Below, one piece after another: positions 11,931 through 25,000 of a DNA stretch of 64,000 bases. Origin of the DNA: Calliopsis andreniformis (taxonomy: Eukaryota > Arthropoda > Insecta > Hymenoptera > Andrenidae); assembly GCF_051401765.1 (NCBI RefSeq), contig NW_027480423.1, forward strand, positions 18,352,001 to 18,416,000. Reading direction: 5' to 3'. Under the pieces are notes generated by a model. It was not told the origin of the DNA, did not search any database, and saw only the letters and a program-made list of their open reading frames with translations. A program made the position numbers and the translations under genes. Positions within the stretch are counted from its first letter, which is position 1. Each line of letters opens with the position of its first letter.

Positions 11931-14900
11931 ACTTCTAACGCACTAACCATTAGATGTGGTGGAGCAACGCCCTAGAGTGAAACCTAGGTTGCCCGGAACG
12001 TAGAAATGACCATTACTTTCACACTCTTTGCAATTATTCATTTTATACGATGGAAAAGCTGTTGCATTTATATTGTATTTTATGCTTCTGGCGTTTACTT
12101 CTTGCGCCCTAACTATTCGATCTGGTGGAGCAACGCCTTAGAGAGGCGCCTAGGTTGCCCGGAACGTAGAAATGACCATATCTTTCACACTGGTTGCTAT
12201 TGTTTCTGTTATACGATGTAAAAGCTGGTTTATTTATATTGTATTTTATGCTTCTGGCGTTGACTTCTGAGGCCCTAACTGTTCGATCTGGTGGAGCAAC
12301 GCCCTAGGGTGAAGCCTAGGTTGCCCGGATAGTAGAAATGACCATAACTTTCATAGTGGTTGCAATTATTCGTTTTATACGATGGAAAAACTGTTGTATT
12401 TCTATTGTATTTTATGCTTCCCGCGTTGACTTCTAAGGCCCTAACCTTTCGATCTGGTGGAGCATCGCCCTAGGGTGAAGCCTAGGTTGCCCTGAAAGTA
12501 GAAATGTCCATAACTTTCATACTGGTTGCAATTATTCGTTTTATACGATGGAAAAACTGTTGTATTTATACTGTATTTTATGCTTCTGACGTTGACTTCT
12601 AACGCACTAACTATTCGATCTGGTGCAGCAACGCCCTAGAGTGAAACCTAGTTTGCCCGGAACGTAGAAATGACCATTACTATCACACTCTCTGCAATTA
12701 TTCATTTTATACGTTGGAAAAGCTGTTGCATTTATATTGTATTTTATGCTTCTGGCGTTGACTTCTTAGGCCCAAACTATTCGATCTGGTGGAGCAACGC
12801 CCTAGGGTGAAGCCTAGGTTGCCCGGAAAGTAGAAATGTCCATAACTTTCATACTGGTTGCAATTATTCGTTTTATACGATGGCAAAACTGTTGTATTTA
12901 TACTGAATTTTATGCTTCTGACGTTGACTTCTAACGCACTAACTATTCGATCTGGTGGAGCAACGCCCTAGAGTGAAGCCTAGGTTGCCCGGAAGGTAGA
13001 AATGACCATTACTTTCACACTCTTTGCAATTATTCATTTTATGCGATGGAAAAGCTGTTGCATTTTTATTGTATTTTATGCTTCTGGCGCTGACTTCTAA
13101 GGCCCTAACAATTCGATCTGTTTGAGCAACGCCCTAGAGTGAAGCCTTGGTTTCCCGGAACATAGAAATGACCATGGCCTTCACACTGGTGGCTATTATT
13201 CGTCTCATTCGATGGAAAAACTGTTATATTTATAAGTACCTTATGCTTCTGGCGTCGACTTCTAAGGCCCTCACTATTCGATCTGGTGGAGCAACGCCCT
13301 AGGGTGAAGCCTAGGTTGCCCGGATAGTAGAAATGACCATAACTTTCATAGTGGTTGCAATTATTCGCTTTATACGATGGAAAAACTGTTCTATTTATTT
13401 TGAGTTTTATGTTTCGCGCGTTGACTTCTAAGGCCCTAACTATTCGATCTGGTGGAGCATCGCCCTAGGGTGAAGCCTAGGTTGCCCGGAAAGTAGAAAT
13501 GTCCATAACTTTCATACTGGTTGCAATTATTCGTATTATACGATGGAAAAACTGTTGTATTTATATTGTATTTTATGCTTCTGACGTTGACTTCTAAGGC
13601 ACCAACTATTCGATCTGTTGGAGTAACGCCCTAGAGTGAAGCCTAGGTTGCCCGGAACGTAGAAATGACCATAACTTTCACACTGGTTGCAATTATTCGT
13701 TTTATACGATGGAAAAACTGTTGTATTTATATTGTATTATATGCTTCTGGCGTTCACTTCTTAGGCCCTAACTATTCGATCCGGTGGAACAACGCCCTAG
13801 GGTGAAGCCTAGTTTGCCCGGATAGTAGAAATGACCATAACTTTCATAGTGGTTGCAATTAGTCGTTTTATACGATGGAAAAACTGTTGTATTTCTATTG
13901 TATTTTATGCTTCGCGCGTTGACTTCTAAGGCCCTAACTATTCGATCTGGTGGAGCATCGCCCTAGGGTGAAGCCTAGGTTGCCCTGAAAGTAGGAATGT
14001 CCATAACTTTCATACTGGTTGCAATTATTCGTTTTATACGATGGAAAAACTGATGTATTTATACTGTATTTTATGCTTCTGACGTTGACTTCTAACGCAC
14101 TAACTATTCGATCTGGTGGAGCAACGCCCTAGAGTGAAACCTAGGTTGCCCGGAACGTAGAAATGACCATTACTTTCACACTCTTTGGAATTATTCATTT
14201 TATACGATGGAAAAGCTGTTGCATTTATATTGTATTTTATGCTTCTGGCGTTGACTTCTTAGGCCCTAACTATTCGATCTGGTGGAGCAACGCCTTAGAG
14301 TGACGCCTAGGCTGCCCGGAACGTAGAAATGACCATCACTTTCAAACTGGTTACAATTATTCCTGTTATACGATGGAAAAACTGTTGCATTTTTATTGCA
14401 TTTTATTCTTCGGGCGTTGACTTCTAAGGACCTAACTATTCGATCTGGTGGAGCAACGCCCTAGGGTGAAGCCTAGGTTGCCCGGAAAGTAGAAATGTCC
14501 ATAACTTTCATACTGGTTGCAATTATTCGTTTTATACGATGGAAAAACTGTTGCATTTTTATTGTATTTTATGCTTCTGGCGCTGACTTCTAAGGCCCTA
14601 ACAATTCGATCTGTTTGAGCAACGCCCTAGAGTGAAGCCTTGGTTTCCCGGAACATACAAATGACCATAGCCTTCACACTGGTGGCTATTATTCGTCTTA
14701 TTCGACGGAAAAACTGTTATATTTATAAGTACCTTATGCTTCTGGCGTCGACTTCTAAGGCCCTAACTATTCGATCTGGTGGAGCAACGCCCTAGGGTGA
14801 AGCCTAGGTTGCCCGGATAGTAGAAATGACCAAAACTTTCATAGTGGTTGCAATTATTCGCTTTATACGATGGAAAAACTGTTGTATTTATATTGTATTT

Positions 14901-14944
14901 TCTGCTTCCGGCGTTGACTTCTGAGGCCCTAACTATTCGATCTG

Positions 14945-16040
14945 TTGGAGCAACGCCCTAGAGTGCAGCCTTGGTTTCCCGGAACGTAGAAATGACCATG
15001 ACTTTCATACTGGTTGCAATTATTCGTTTTATACGATGGAAAAACTGTTGTATTTATATTGTATTTTATGCTTCTGGCTTCGACTTCTGAGGCCCTAACT
15101 ATTCAACCTGTTGGAGCAACGCCCTAGGGTGAATCCTAGGTTGCCCGGTAAGTAGAAATGACCATAACTTTCATACTGGTGGCAATTATCCGTTTTATAC
15201 GATGGAAAAACTGTTGTAATTATATTGTATATTATGCTTCTGGCGTTCACTTCTTAGGCCTTAACTATTCGATCTGGTGGACCAACGCACTAGGGTGAAG
15301 CCTAGGTTTTCCGGAACGTAGAAAAGGCCATAACTTTCACACTGGTGGAAATTATTAGATTTATACAATGGAAAAACTGTTCTATTTATTTTGAGTTTTA
15401 TGTTTCGCGCGTTGACTTCTAAGGCCCTAACTATTCGATCTGGTGGAGCATCGCCCTAGGGTGAAGCCTAGGTTGCCCGGAAAGTAGAAATGTCCATAAC
15501 TTTCATACTGGTTAAAATTATTCGTTTTATACGATGGAAAAACTGTTGTATTTATATTGTATTTTATGCTTCTGACGTTGACTTCTAAGGTACCAACTAT
15601 TCGGTCTGTTGGAGTAACGCCCTAGAGTGAAGCCTAGGTTGCCCGGAACGTAGAAATGACCATAACTTTCACACTGGTTGCAATTATTCGTTTTATACGA
15701 TGGAAAAACTGTTGTATTTATACTGTATTTTATGCTTCTGACGTTGACTTCTAACGCACTAACTATTCGATCTGGTGGAGCAACGCCCTAGAGTGAAACC
15801 TAGGTTGCCCGGAACGTAGAAATGACCATTACTTTCACACTCTTTGGAATTATTCATTTTATACGATGGAAAAGCTGTTGCATTTATATTGTATTTTATG
15901 CTTCTGGCGTTGACTTCTTAGGCCCTAACTATTCGATCTGGTGGAGCAACGCCTTAGAGTGACGCCTAGGCTGCCCGGAACGTAGAAATGACCATCACTT
16001 TCAAACTGGTTACAATTATTCCTGTTATACGATGGAAAAA
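14945..16040 (+). repeat. Monomers between blocks A and B
   Basis: About 6.6 monomers. The part around 15,262-15,420 matches the left edge of the window (from 1, with GGTGGACCAACGCACTAGG). The parts around 15,500-15,710 and 15,711-16,030 resemble 13,500-13,710 and 14,050-14,370. The stretch 14,873-15,260 recurs at 43,245-43,632. Nothing but satellite is present. Confidence 0.85.
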
Positions 16041-19000
16041 CTGTTGCATTTATATTGTATTTTATGCTTCTGGCGTTGACTTCTTAGGCCCTAACTATTC
16101 GATCTGGTAGAGCAACGCCGTAGAGTGACGCCTAGGTTGCCCGGAACGTAGATATGACCATATCTTTCACACTGGTTGCTATTGTTCCTGTTATACGATG
16201 GAAAAGCTGTTGCATTTGTATTGTACATTATGCTTCTGGCGTTGACTTCTAAGGCCCTAACTGTTCGATATGGTGGAACATCGCCCTAGGGTGAAGCCTA
16301 GGTTTCCCGGAACGTAGAGATGACCATAACTTTCACAGTTGTAGCAATTATTCGATTTATACAATGGAAAAACAGTTCTATTAGTTTTGTTTTTTATGTT
16401 TCGGGCGTTGACTTCTAAGGCACTAACTATTCGATCTGGTGGAGCAACGCCCTAGAGTGAAGACTAAGATGCCCGGAACGTAGAAATGACCATAACCTTC
16501 ACACTGGTTGCAATTATTCGTTTTATACGATGGAAGAACTGTTGCATTTATACTATATTTTATGCTTCTGGCGTTGACTTCTAAGGCACTAACTATTTGA
16601 TCTGGTGGAGCTACGCCCTAGAGTGAAACCTAGGTTGCCCGGAACGTAGAGATGACCATTACTTTCACACTCTTTGCAATTATTCATTTTATGCGATGGA
16701 AAAGCTGTTGCATTTATATTGTATTTTATGCTACTGGCGTTTACTTCTTGGGCCCTAACTATTCGATCTGGTGGAGCAACGACCTAAGGTGAATCCTAGA
16801 TTGCCCGGGAAGTAGAAATGACCATAACTTTCATACGGGTTGCAATTATCCGTTTTATACGATGGAAAAACTGTTGTATTTATATTGTATTTTATGCTTC
16901 TGGCGTTCACTTCTTAGGCCTTAACTATTCGATCTGGTGGAACAACGCTCTAGGGTGAAGCCTAGGTTGCCCGGCACGTAGAAATGACCATAACTTTCAC
17001 ACTGGTAGCAATTATTCGATTTATACAATGGAAAAACTGTTCTATTTATTTTGTGTTTTATGTTTCGCGCGTTGACTTCTAAGGCCCTAACTATTCGATC
17101 TGGTGGAGCATCGCCCTAGGGTGAAGCCTAGGTTGCCCGGAAAGTAGAAATGTCCATAACTTTCAAACTGGTTGCAATTATTCGTTTTATACGATGGAAA
17201 AACTGTTGTATTTATATTGTATTTTATGCTTCTGGCGTTCACTTCTTAGGCCCTAACTATTCGATCGGGTGGACCAACGCCCTAGGGTGAAGCCGTGGTT
17301 GCCCGGAAAGTAGAAATGACCATAACTTTCAAACTGGATGCAATTATTCCTGTTATACGATGGAAAAGCTGTTACATTTATATTGTATTTTATGCTTCTA
17401 GCGTTGACTTCTTAGGCCCTAACTATTCGATCTGGTGGAGCAACGCCAGAGAGTGAAGCCGTGGTTTCCCGGAACGGAGAAATGACCATCACTTTCATAC
17501 TGGTTGCAATTATACGTTTTATCCGATGGAGAAACAGTTGTACCTATATTGTATTTTATGCTTGTGGCGTTGAATTCTAAGGCACTAACTATTCGATCTG
17601 GTGGAGCAACGCCCTAGAGTGAAGCCTAGGGTGCCCGGAACGTAGAAATGACCATCACTTTCGAACTGGTTGCAATTATTCGTTTTGTACGATGGAAAAA
17701 CTGTTGTATCTATACTGTATTTTATGCTTCTGACGTTGACTTCTAACGCACTAACTATTCGATCTATTGGAGCAACGCCCTAGAGTGAAGCCTTGGTTTC
17801 CCGGAACGTAGAAATGACCATGACTTTCATACTGGTTGCAATTATTCGTTTTATACGATGGAAAAACTGTTGTATTTATATTGTATTTTATGCTTCTGGC
17901 GTTGACTTCTAAGGCACTAACTGTTCGATCTGGTGGTGAAACGCCCTAGAGTGAAGCTTAGGTTGCCCCGAACATAGACATGACCATAACCTTCACACTG
18001 GTTGCAATTATTCGTTTTATACGATGGAAAAACTGTTGTATTTATATTGTATTTTATGCTTCTGGCGTTCACTTCTTATGCCTTAACTATTCGATCTGGT
18101 GGAACAACGCACTAGGGTGAAGCCTAGGTTTCCCGGAACGTAGAAATGGCCATAACTTTCACACTGGTTGCAATTATACGTTTTATCCGATGGAGAAACA
18201 GTTGTACCTATATTGTATTTTATGCTTGTGGCGTTGAATTCTAAGGCACTAACTATTCGATCTGGTGGAGCAACGCCCTAGAGTGAAGCCTAGGGTGCCC
18301 GGAACGTAGAAATGACCATCACTTTCGAACTGGTTGCAATTATTCGTTTTCTACGATGGAAAAACTGTTGTATCTATACTGTATTTTATGCTTCTGACGT
18401 TAACTTCTAACGCACTAACTATTCGATCTATTGGAGCAACGCCCTAGAGTGAAGCCTTGGTTTCCCGGAACGTAGAAATGACCATGACTTTCATACTGGT
18501 TGCAATTATTCGTTTTATACGATGGAAAAACTGTTGTATTTATATTGTATTTTATGCTTCTGGCGTTGACTTCTAAGGCACTAACTGTTCGATCTGGTGG
18601 TGAAACGCCCTAGAGTGAAGCTTAGGTTGCCCCGAACTTAGACATGACCATAACCTTCACACTGGTTGCAATTATTCGTTTTATACGATGGAAAAACTGT
18701 TGTATTTATATTGTATTTTATGCTTCTGGCGTTCACTTCTTATGCCTTAACTATTCGATCTGGTGGAACAACGCACTAGGGTGAAGCCTAGGTTTCCCGG
18801 AACGTAGAAATGGCCATAACTTTCACACTGGTAGCAATTATTCGATTTATACAATGGAAAAACTGTTCTATTTATTTTGTGTTTCATGTTTCGCGCGTTG
18901 TCTTCTAAGGCCCTAACTATTCGATCTAGTGGAGCAACGCCCTAGGGTGAAGCCTAGGTTGCCTGGAAAGTAGAAATGTCCATAACTTTCATACTGGTTG

Positions 19001-22000
19001 CAATTATTCGTTTTATACGATGGAAGAACTGTTGTATTTATACTGTATTTTATGCTTCTGACGTTGACTTCTAAGGCACTAAGTATTCGATATGGTGGAG
19101 CAACGCCCTAGAGTGAAGCCTAGGGTGCCCGGAACGTAGAAATGACCATCACTTTCAAACTGGTTGCAATTACTCCTGTTATATGATGGAAAAACTGTTG
19201 TATTTTTATTGCATTTTATGCTTCGGGCGTTGACTTCTAAGGCACTAACTATTCAATCTGCTGGAGCAACGCCCTAGGGTGAATCCTAGGTTGCCCGGAA
19301 AGTAGAAATGACCATAACTTTCATACTGGTTGCAATTATCAGGTTTATACGATGGAAAACTGTTGTATTTATATTGTATTTTATGCTTCTGGCGTTCACT
19401 TCTTAGGCCTTAACTATTCGATCTGGTGGAACAACGCACTTGGGTGGAGCCTAGGTTTCCCGGAACGTAGAAATGGCCATAACTTTCACACTGGTAGCAA
19501 TTATTCGATTGACACAATGGAAAAGCTGTTCTATTTATTTTGTGTTTTATGTTTCGCGCGTTGACTTCTAAGGCCCTAACTATTCGATCTAGTGGAGCAA
19601 CGCCCTAGAGTGAAGCCTAGGGTGCCCGGAACGTAGAAATGACCATCACTTTCAAACTGGTTGCAACTATCCCTGTTATATGACGGAAGAACTGTTGCAT
19701 TTTTATTGCATTTTATGCTTCGGGCGTTGACTTCTAAGGCACTAACTAATCAATCTTTTGGAGCATGCCCCAGGGTGAATCCTAGGTTGCCCGGAAAGTA
19801 GAAATGACCATAACTTTCATACTGGTTGCAATTATCTTGTTTATACGATGGAAAAACTGGTGTATTTATATTGTATTTTATGCTTCTGGCGATCACTTCT
19901 TAGGCCTCAACTATTCGATCTGTTAGAGCTACGCCCTAGAGTGCAACCTAGGTTGCCCGGAACGTAGAAATGACCATTTCATTCACACTCTTTGCAATTA
20001 TTCATTTTATACGATGGAAAAGCTGTTGCATTTATATTGTATTTTATGCTTCTGGCGTTGACTTCTTAGGCCCTAACTATTCGATCTGTTGGAGCAACGC
20101 CTTAGAGTGAAGCCTTGGTTTCCCGGAACGTAGAAATGACCATCACTTTCATACTGGTTGCAATTATTCGTTTTATACGATGGAAAAACTGTTGTACTTA
20201 TATTGTATTTTATGCTTGTGGCGTTGAATTCTAAGGCACTAACTATTCGATCTAGTGGAGCAACGCCCTAGAGTGAAGCCTACGGTGCCCGGAACGTAGA
20301 AATGACCATCACTTTCAAACTGGTTGCAACTATCCCTGTTATATGACGGAAAAACTGTTGCATTTTTATTGCATTTTATGCTTCGGGCGCTGACTTCCAA
20401 GGCCCTAACTGTCCTATCTGTTGGAGCAACGCCATAGGGTGAAGCCTACGTTGCCCGGAAAGTAGAAATGACCATAACTTTCATACTCGTTGCAATTATA
20501 CGTTTTATACGATGGAAAGGCTGTTGTATTTATATTGTATTTTATGCTTCTTGCGCTCACTTCTTAGGCCCTAACTGTTCGATATGGTGGAACATCGCCC
20601 TAGGGTGAAGTCTAGGTTTCCCGGAACGTAGAAATGTCCACAACTTTCATACTGGTTGCAATTACTCGTTTTATACGATGGAAAAACTGTTGTATTTATA
20701 CTGTATTTTATGCTTCTGACGTTGACTTCTAACGCACTATCTATTCGATCTGGTGGAGCAACGCCCTAGAGTGACGCCTAGCTTGCCCGGAACATAGAAA
20801 TGACCATACCTTTGACACTGGTTGCTACTGTTCCTGTTATACGATGGAAAAGCTGGTTTATTTATATTGTATTTTATGCTTCTGGCGTTGACTTCTGAGG
20901 CCCTAACTATTCGATCTGGTGGAGCAACGCCCTAGGGTGAAGCCTAGGTTGCCCGGATAGTAGAAATGACCATAACTTTCATAGCGGTTGCAATTATTCG
21001 TTTTATACGATGGAAAAACTGTTGTATTTCTATTGTATTTTATGCTTCTGGCGCTGACTTCTAAGGCCCTAACAATTCGATCTGGTGGAGCAACGCCCAA
21101 GAGTGAAACCTAGGTTGCCCGGAACGTAGAAATGACCATTACTCTCACACTCTTTGCAATTATTCATTTTATACGATGGAAAAGCTGTTGCATTTATATT
21201 GTAATTTATGCTTCTGGCGTTGACTTCTTAGGCCCTAACTATTCGATCTGGTGGAGCAACGCCTTAGAGTGACGCCTAGGTTGCCCGGAACGTAGATATG
21301 ACCATATCTTTCACACTGGTTGCTATTGTTCCTGTTATACGATGGAAAAGCTGTTGTATTTGTATTGTACATTATGCTTCTGGCGTTGACTTCTAAGGCC
21401 CTAACTATTCGATCTGGTGGAGCAACGACCTAGGGTGAAGCCTAGGTTGCCCGGAACGTAGAAATGACCATCACTTTCACACTGGTTGCAATTATTCCTG
21501 TTATACGATGGAAAAACTGTTGTATTTTTTTGCATTTTATGCTTCGGGCGTTGACTTCTAAGGCCCTAACTATTCAGTCTGTTGAAGCAACTCCCTAGGG
21601 TGAAGCCTAGGTTGCCCGGAAAGTAGAAGTGTCCATAACTTTCATACGGGTTGCAATTATTCGTTTTATACGATGGAAAAACTGTTGTATTTATATTGTA
21701 TTTTATGCTTCTCGCCTTCACTTCTTAGGCCTTAACTATTCGATCCGGTGGAACAACGCACTAGGGTGAAGCCCAGGTTTCCCGTTACGTAGAAATGGCC
21801 ATAACTTTCACGCTGGTAGCAATTATTCGATTTATACAATGGTAAAACTGTTGTATTTACTTTGTGTTTTACGTTTCGCGCGTTGTCTTCTAAGGCCCTA
21901 ACTATTCGATCTAGTGGAGCAACGCCCTAGGGTGAAGCCTGGGTTGCCTGGAAAGTAGAAATGTCCATAACTTTCATACTGGTTGCAATTATTCGTTTTA

Positions 22001-25000
22001 TACGATGGAAGAACTGTTGTATTTATACTGTATTTTATGCTTCTGACGTTGACTTCTACGGCACTAAGTATTCGATATGGTGGAGCAACGCCCTAGAGTG
22101 AAGCCTAGGGTGCCCGGAACGTAGAAATGACCATCACTTTCAAACTGGTTGCAATTACACCTGTTATATGATGGAAAAACTGTTGTATTTTTATTGCATT
22201 TTATGCTTCGGGCGCTGACTTCTAAGGCACTAACTATTCAATCTGTTGGAGCAACGCCCTAGTGTGAATCCTAGGTTGCCCGGAAAGTAAAAATGACCAT
22301 AACTTTCATACTGGTTGCAATTATCCGGTTTATACGATGGAAAAACTGTTGTATTTATATTGTATTTTATGCTTCTGGCGTTCACTTCTTAGGCCTTAGC
22401 TATTCGATCTGGTTGAACAACGCACTAGGGTGAAGCCTAGGTTTCCCGGAACGTAGAAATGGCCATAACTTTCACACTGGTAGCAATTATTCGATTTATA
22501 CAATGGAAAAACTGTTCTATTTATTTTCTGTTTTATGCTTCGGGCATTGACTTCCAAGGCCCTAACTGTCCAATCTGTTGGAGCAACGCCCTAGGGTGAG
22601 TCCTAGGTTTCCCGGAAAGTAGAAATGACCATAACTTTCATACTCGTTGCAATTATTCGTTTTGTACGATGGAAAAACTGTTGTATTTATACTGTATTTT
22701 ATGCTCCTGACGTTGACTTTTAAGGCACTAACTATTCGATCTGGTGGAGCAACGCCCTAGAGTGAAACCTAGGTTACCCGGAACGTTGAAATGACCATTA
22801 CTTTCACACTCTTTGCAATTATTCATTTTATACGATGGAAAAGCTGTTGTATTCATATTGTACCTTATGCTTCTGGCGTTGACTTCTAAGGCCCTAACTA
22901 TTCGATCTGGTGGTGCAACGCCCTAGGGTGAAGCCTAGGTTGCCCGGAACGCAGAAATGACCATCACTTTCACACTGGTTGCAATTATTCCTGTTATACG
23001 ATGGAAAAACTGTTGCATTTTTATTGCCTTTTATGCTTCGAGCGCTGACTTCCAAGGCCATAACTGTCCAATCTGTTGGAGCAACGCCCTAGGGTGAAGC
23101 CTAGGTTGCCCGGAAAGTAGAAATGACCATAACTTTCATACCCGTTGCAATTATACGTTTTATACGATGGAAAAGCTGTTGTATTTATATTGTATTTTAT
23201 GCTTCTTGCGCTCACTTCTTAGGCCCTAACTGTTCGATATGGTGGAACATCGCCCTAGGGTGAAGCCTAGGTTTCCCGGAACGTAGAGATGACCATAACT
23301 TTCACAGTTGTAGCAATTATTCGATTTATACAATGGAAAAACAGTTCTATTAGTTTTGTTTTTTATGTTTCGGGCGTTGACTTCTAAGGCACTAACTATT
23401 CGATCTGGTGGAGCAACGCCCTAGAGTGAAGACTAAGATGCCCGGAACGTAGAAATGACCATAACCTTCACACTGGTTGCAATTATTCGTTTTATACGAT
23501 GGAAGAACTGTTGTATTTATACTATATTTTATGCTTCTGACGTTGACTTCTAAGGCACTAACTATTCGATCTGGTGGAGCTACGCCCTAGAGTGAAACCT
23601 AGGTTGCCCGGAACGTAGAGATGACCATTACTTTCACACTCTTTGCAATTATTCATTTTATGCGATGGAAAAGCTGTTGCATTTATATTGTATTTTATGC
23701 TACTGGCGTTGACTTCTTGGGCCCTAACTATTCGATCTGGTGGAGCAACGACCTAAGGTGAATCCTAGATTGCCCGGGAAGTAGAAATGACCATAACTTT
23801 CATACTGGTTGCAATTATCCGTTTTATACGATGGAAAAACTGTTGTATTTATATTGTATTTTATGCTTCTGGCGTTCACTTCTTAGGCCTTAACTATTCG
23901 ATCTGCTGGAACAACGCACTAGGGTGAAGCCTAGGTTGCCCGGCACGTAGAAATGACCATAACTTTCACACTGGTAGCAATTATTCGATTTATACAATGG
24001 AAAAACTGTTCTATTTATTTTGTGTTTTATGTTTCGCGCGTTGACTTCTAAGGCCCTAACTATTCGATCTGGTGGAGCATCGCCCTAGGGTGAAGCCTAG
24101 GTTGCCCGGAAAGTAGAAATGTCCATAACTTTCAAACTGGTTGCAATTATTCGTTTTATACGATGGAAAAACTGTTGTATTTATATTGTATTTTATGCTT
24201 CTGGCGTTCACTTCTTAGGCCCTAACTATTCGATCGGGTGGACCAACGCCCTAGGGTGAAGCCGAGGTTGCCCGGAAAGTAGAAATGACCATAACTTTCA
24301 AACTGGATGCAATTATTCCTGTTATACGATGGAAAAGCTGTTGCATTTATATTGTATTTTATGCTTCTGGCGTTGACTTCTTAGGCCCTAACTATTCGAT
24401 CTGGTGGAGCAACGCCAGAGAGTGAAGCCTTGGTTTCCCGGAACGGAGAAATGACCATCACTTTCATACTGGTTGCAATTATACGTTTTATCCGATGGAG
24501 AAACAGTTGTACCTATATTGTATTTTATGCTTGTGGCGTTGAATTCTAAGGCACTAACTATTCGATCTGGTGGAGCAACGCCCTAGAGTGAAGCCTAGGG
24601 TGCCCGGAACGTAGAAATGACCATCACTTTCGAACTGGTTGCAATTATTCGTTTTGTACGATGGAAAAACTGTTGTATCTATACTGTATTTTATGCTTCT
24701 GACGTTGACTTCTAACGCACTAACTATTCGATCTATTGGAGCAACGCCCTAGAGTGAAGCCTTGGTTTCCCGGAACGTAGAAATGACCATGACTTTCATA
24801 CTGGTTGCAATTATTCGTTTTATACGATGGAAAAACTGTTGTATTTATATTGTATTTTATGCTTCTGGCGTTGACTTCTAAGGCACTAACTGTTCGATCT
24901 GGTGGTGAAACGCCCTAGAGTGAAGCTTAGGTTGCCCCGAACATAGACATGACCATAACCTTCACACTGGTTGCAATTATTCGTTTTATACGATGGAAAA

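Larger units (their letters stand above)
2767..14944 (+). repeat. Large duplicated block A (12.2 kb)
   Basis: Block A matches block B (16,041-28,882) almost base for base. The offset is 13,274 at the left end (for example 4,241 with 17,515 and 6,078 with 19,352), 12,942 around 8,132, 13,441 around 8,712, and 13,938 from about 12,006 to the right end (14,901 with 28,839). The steps are -332, +499 and +497 bp, essentially whole monomers. By eye only scattered substitutions separate the copies, such as CCTCGG at 2,858 against CCTAGG in B. Block A ends at 14,944, where TCTGT replaces TCTGG. Confidence 0.9.
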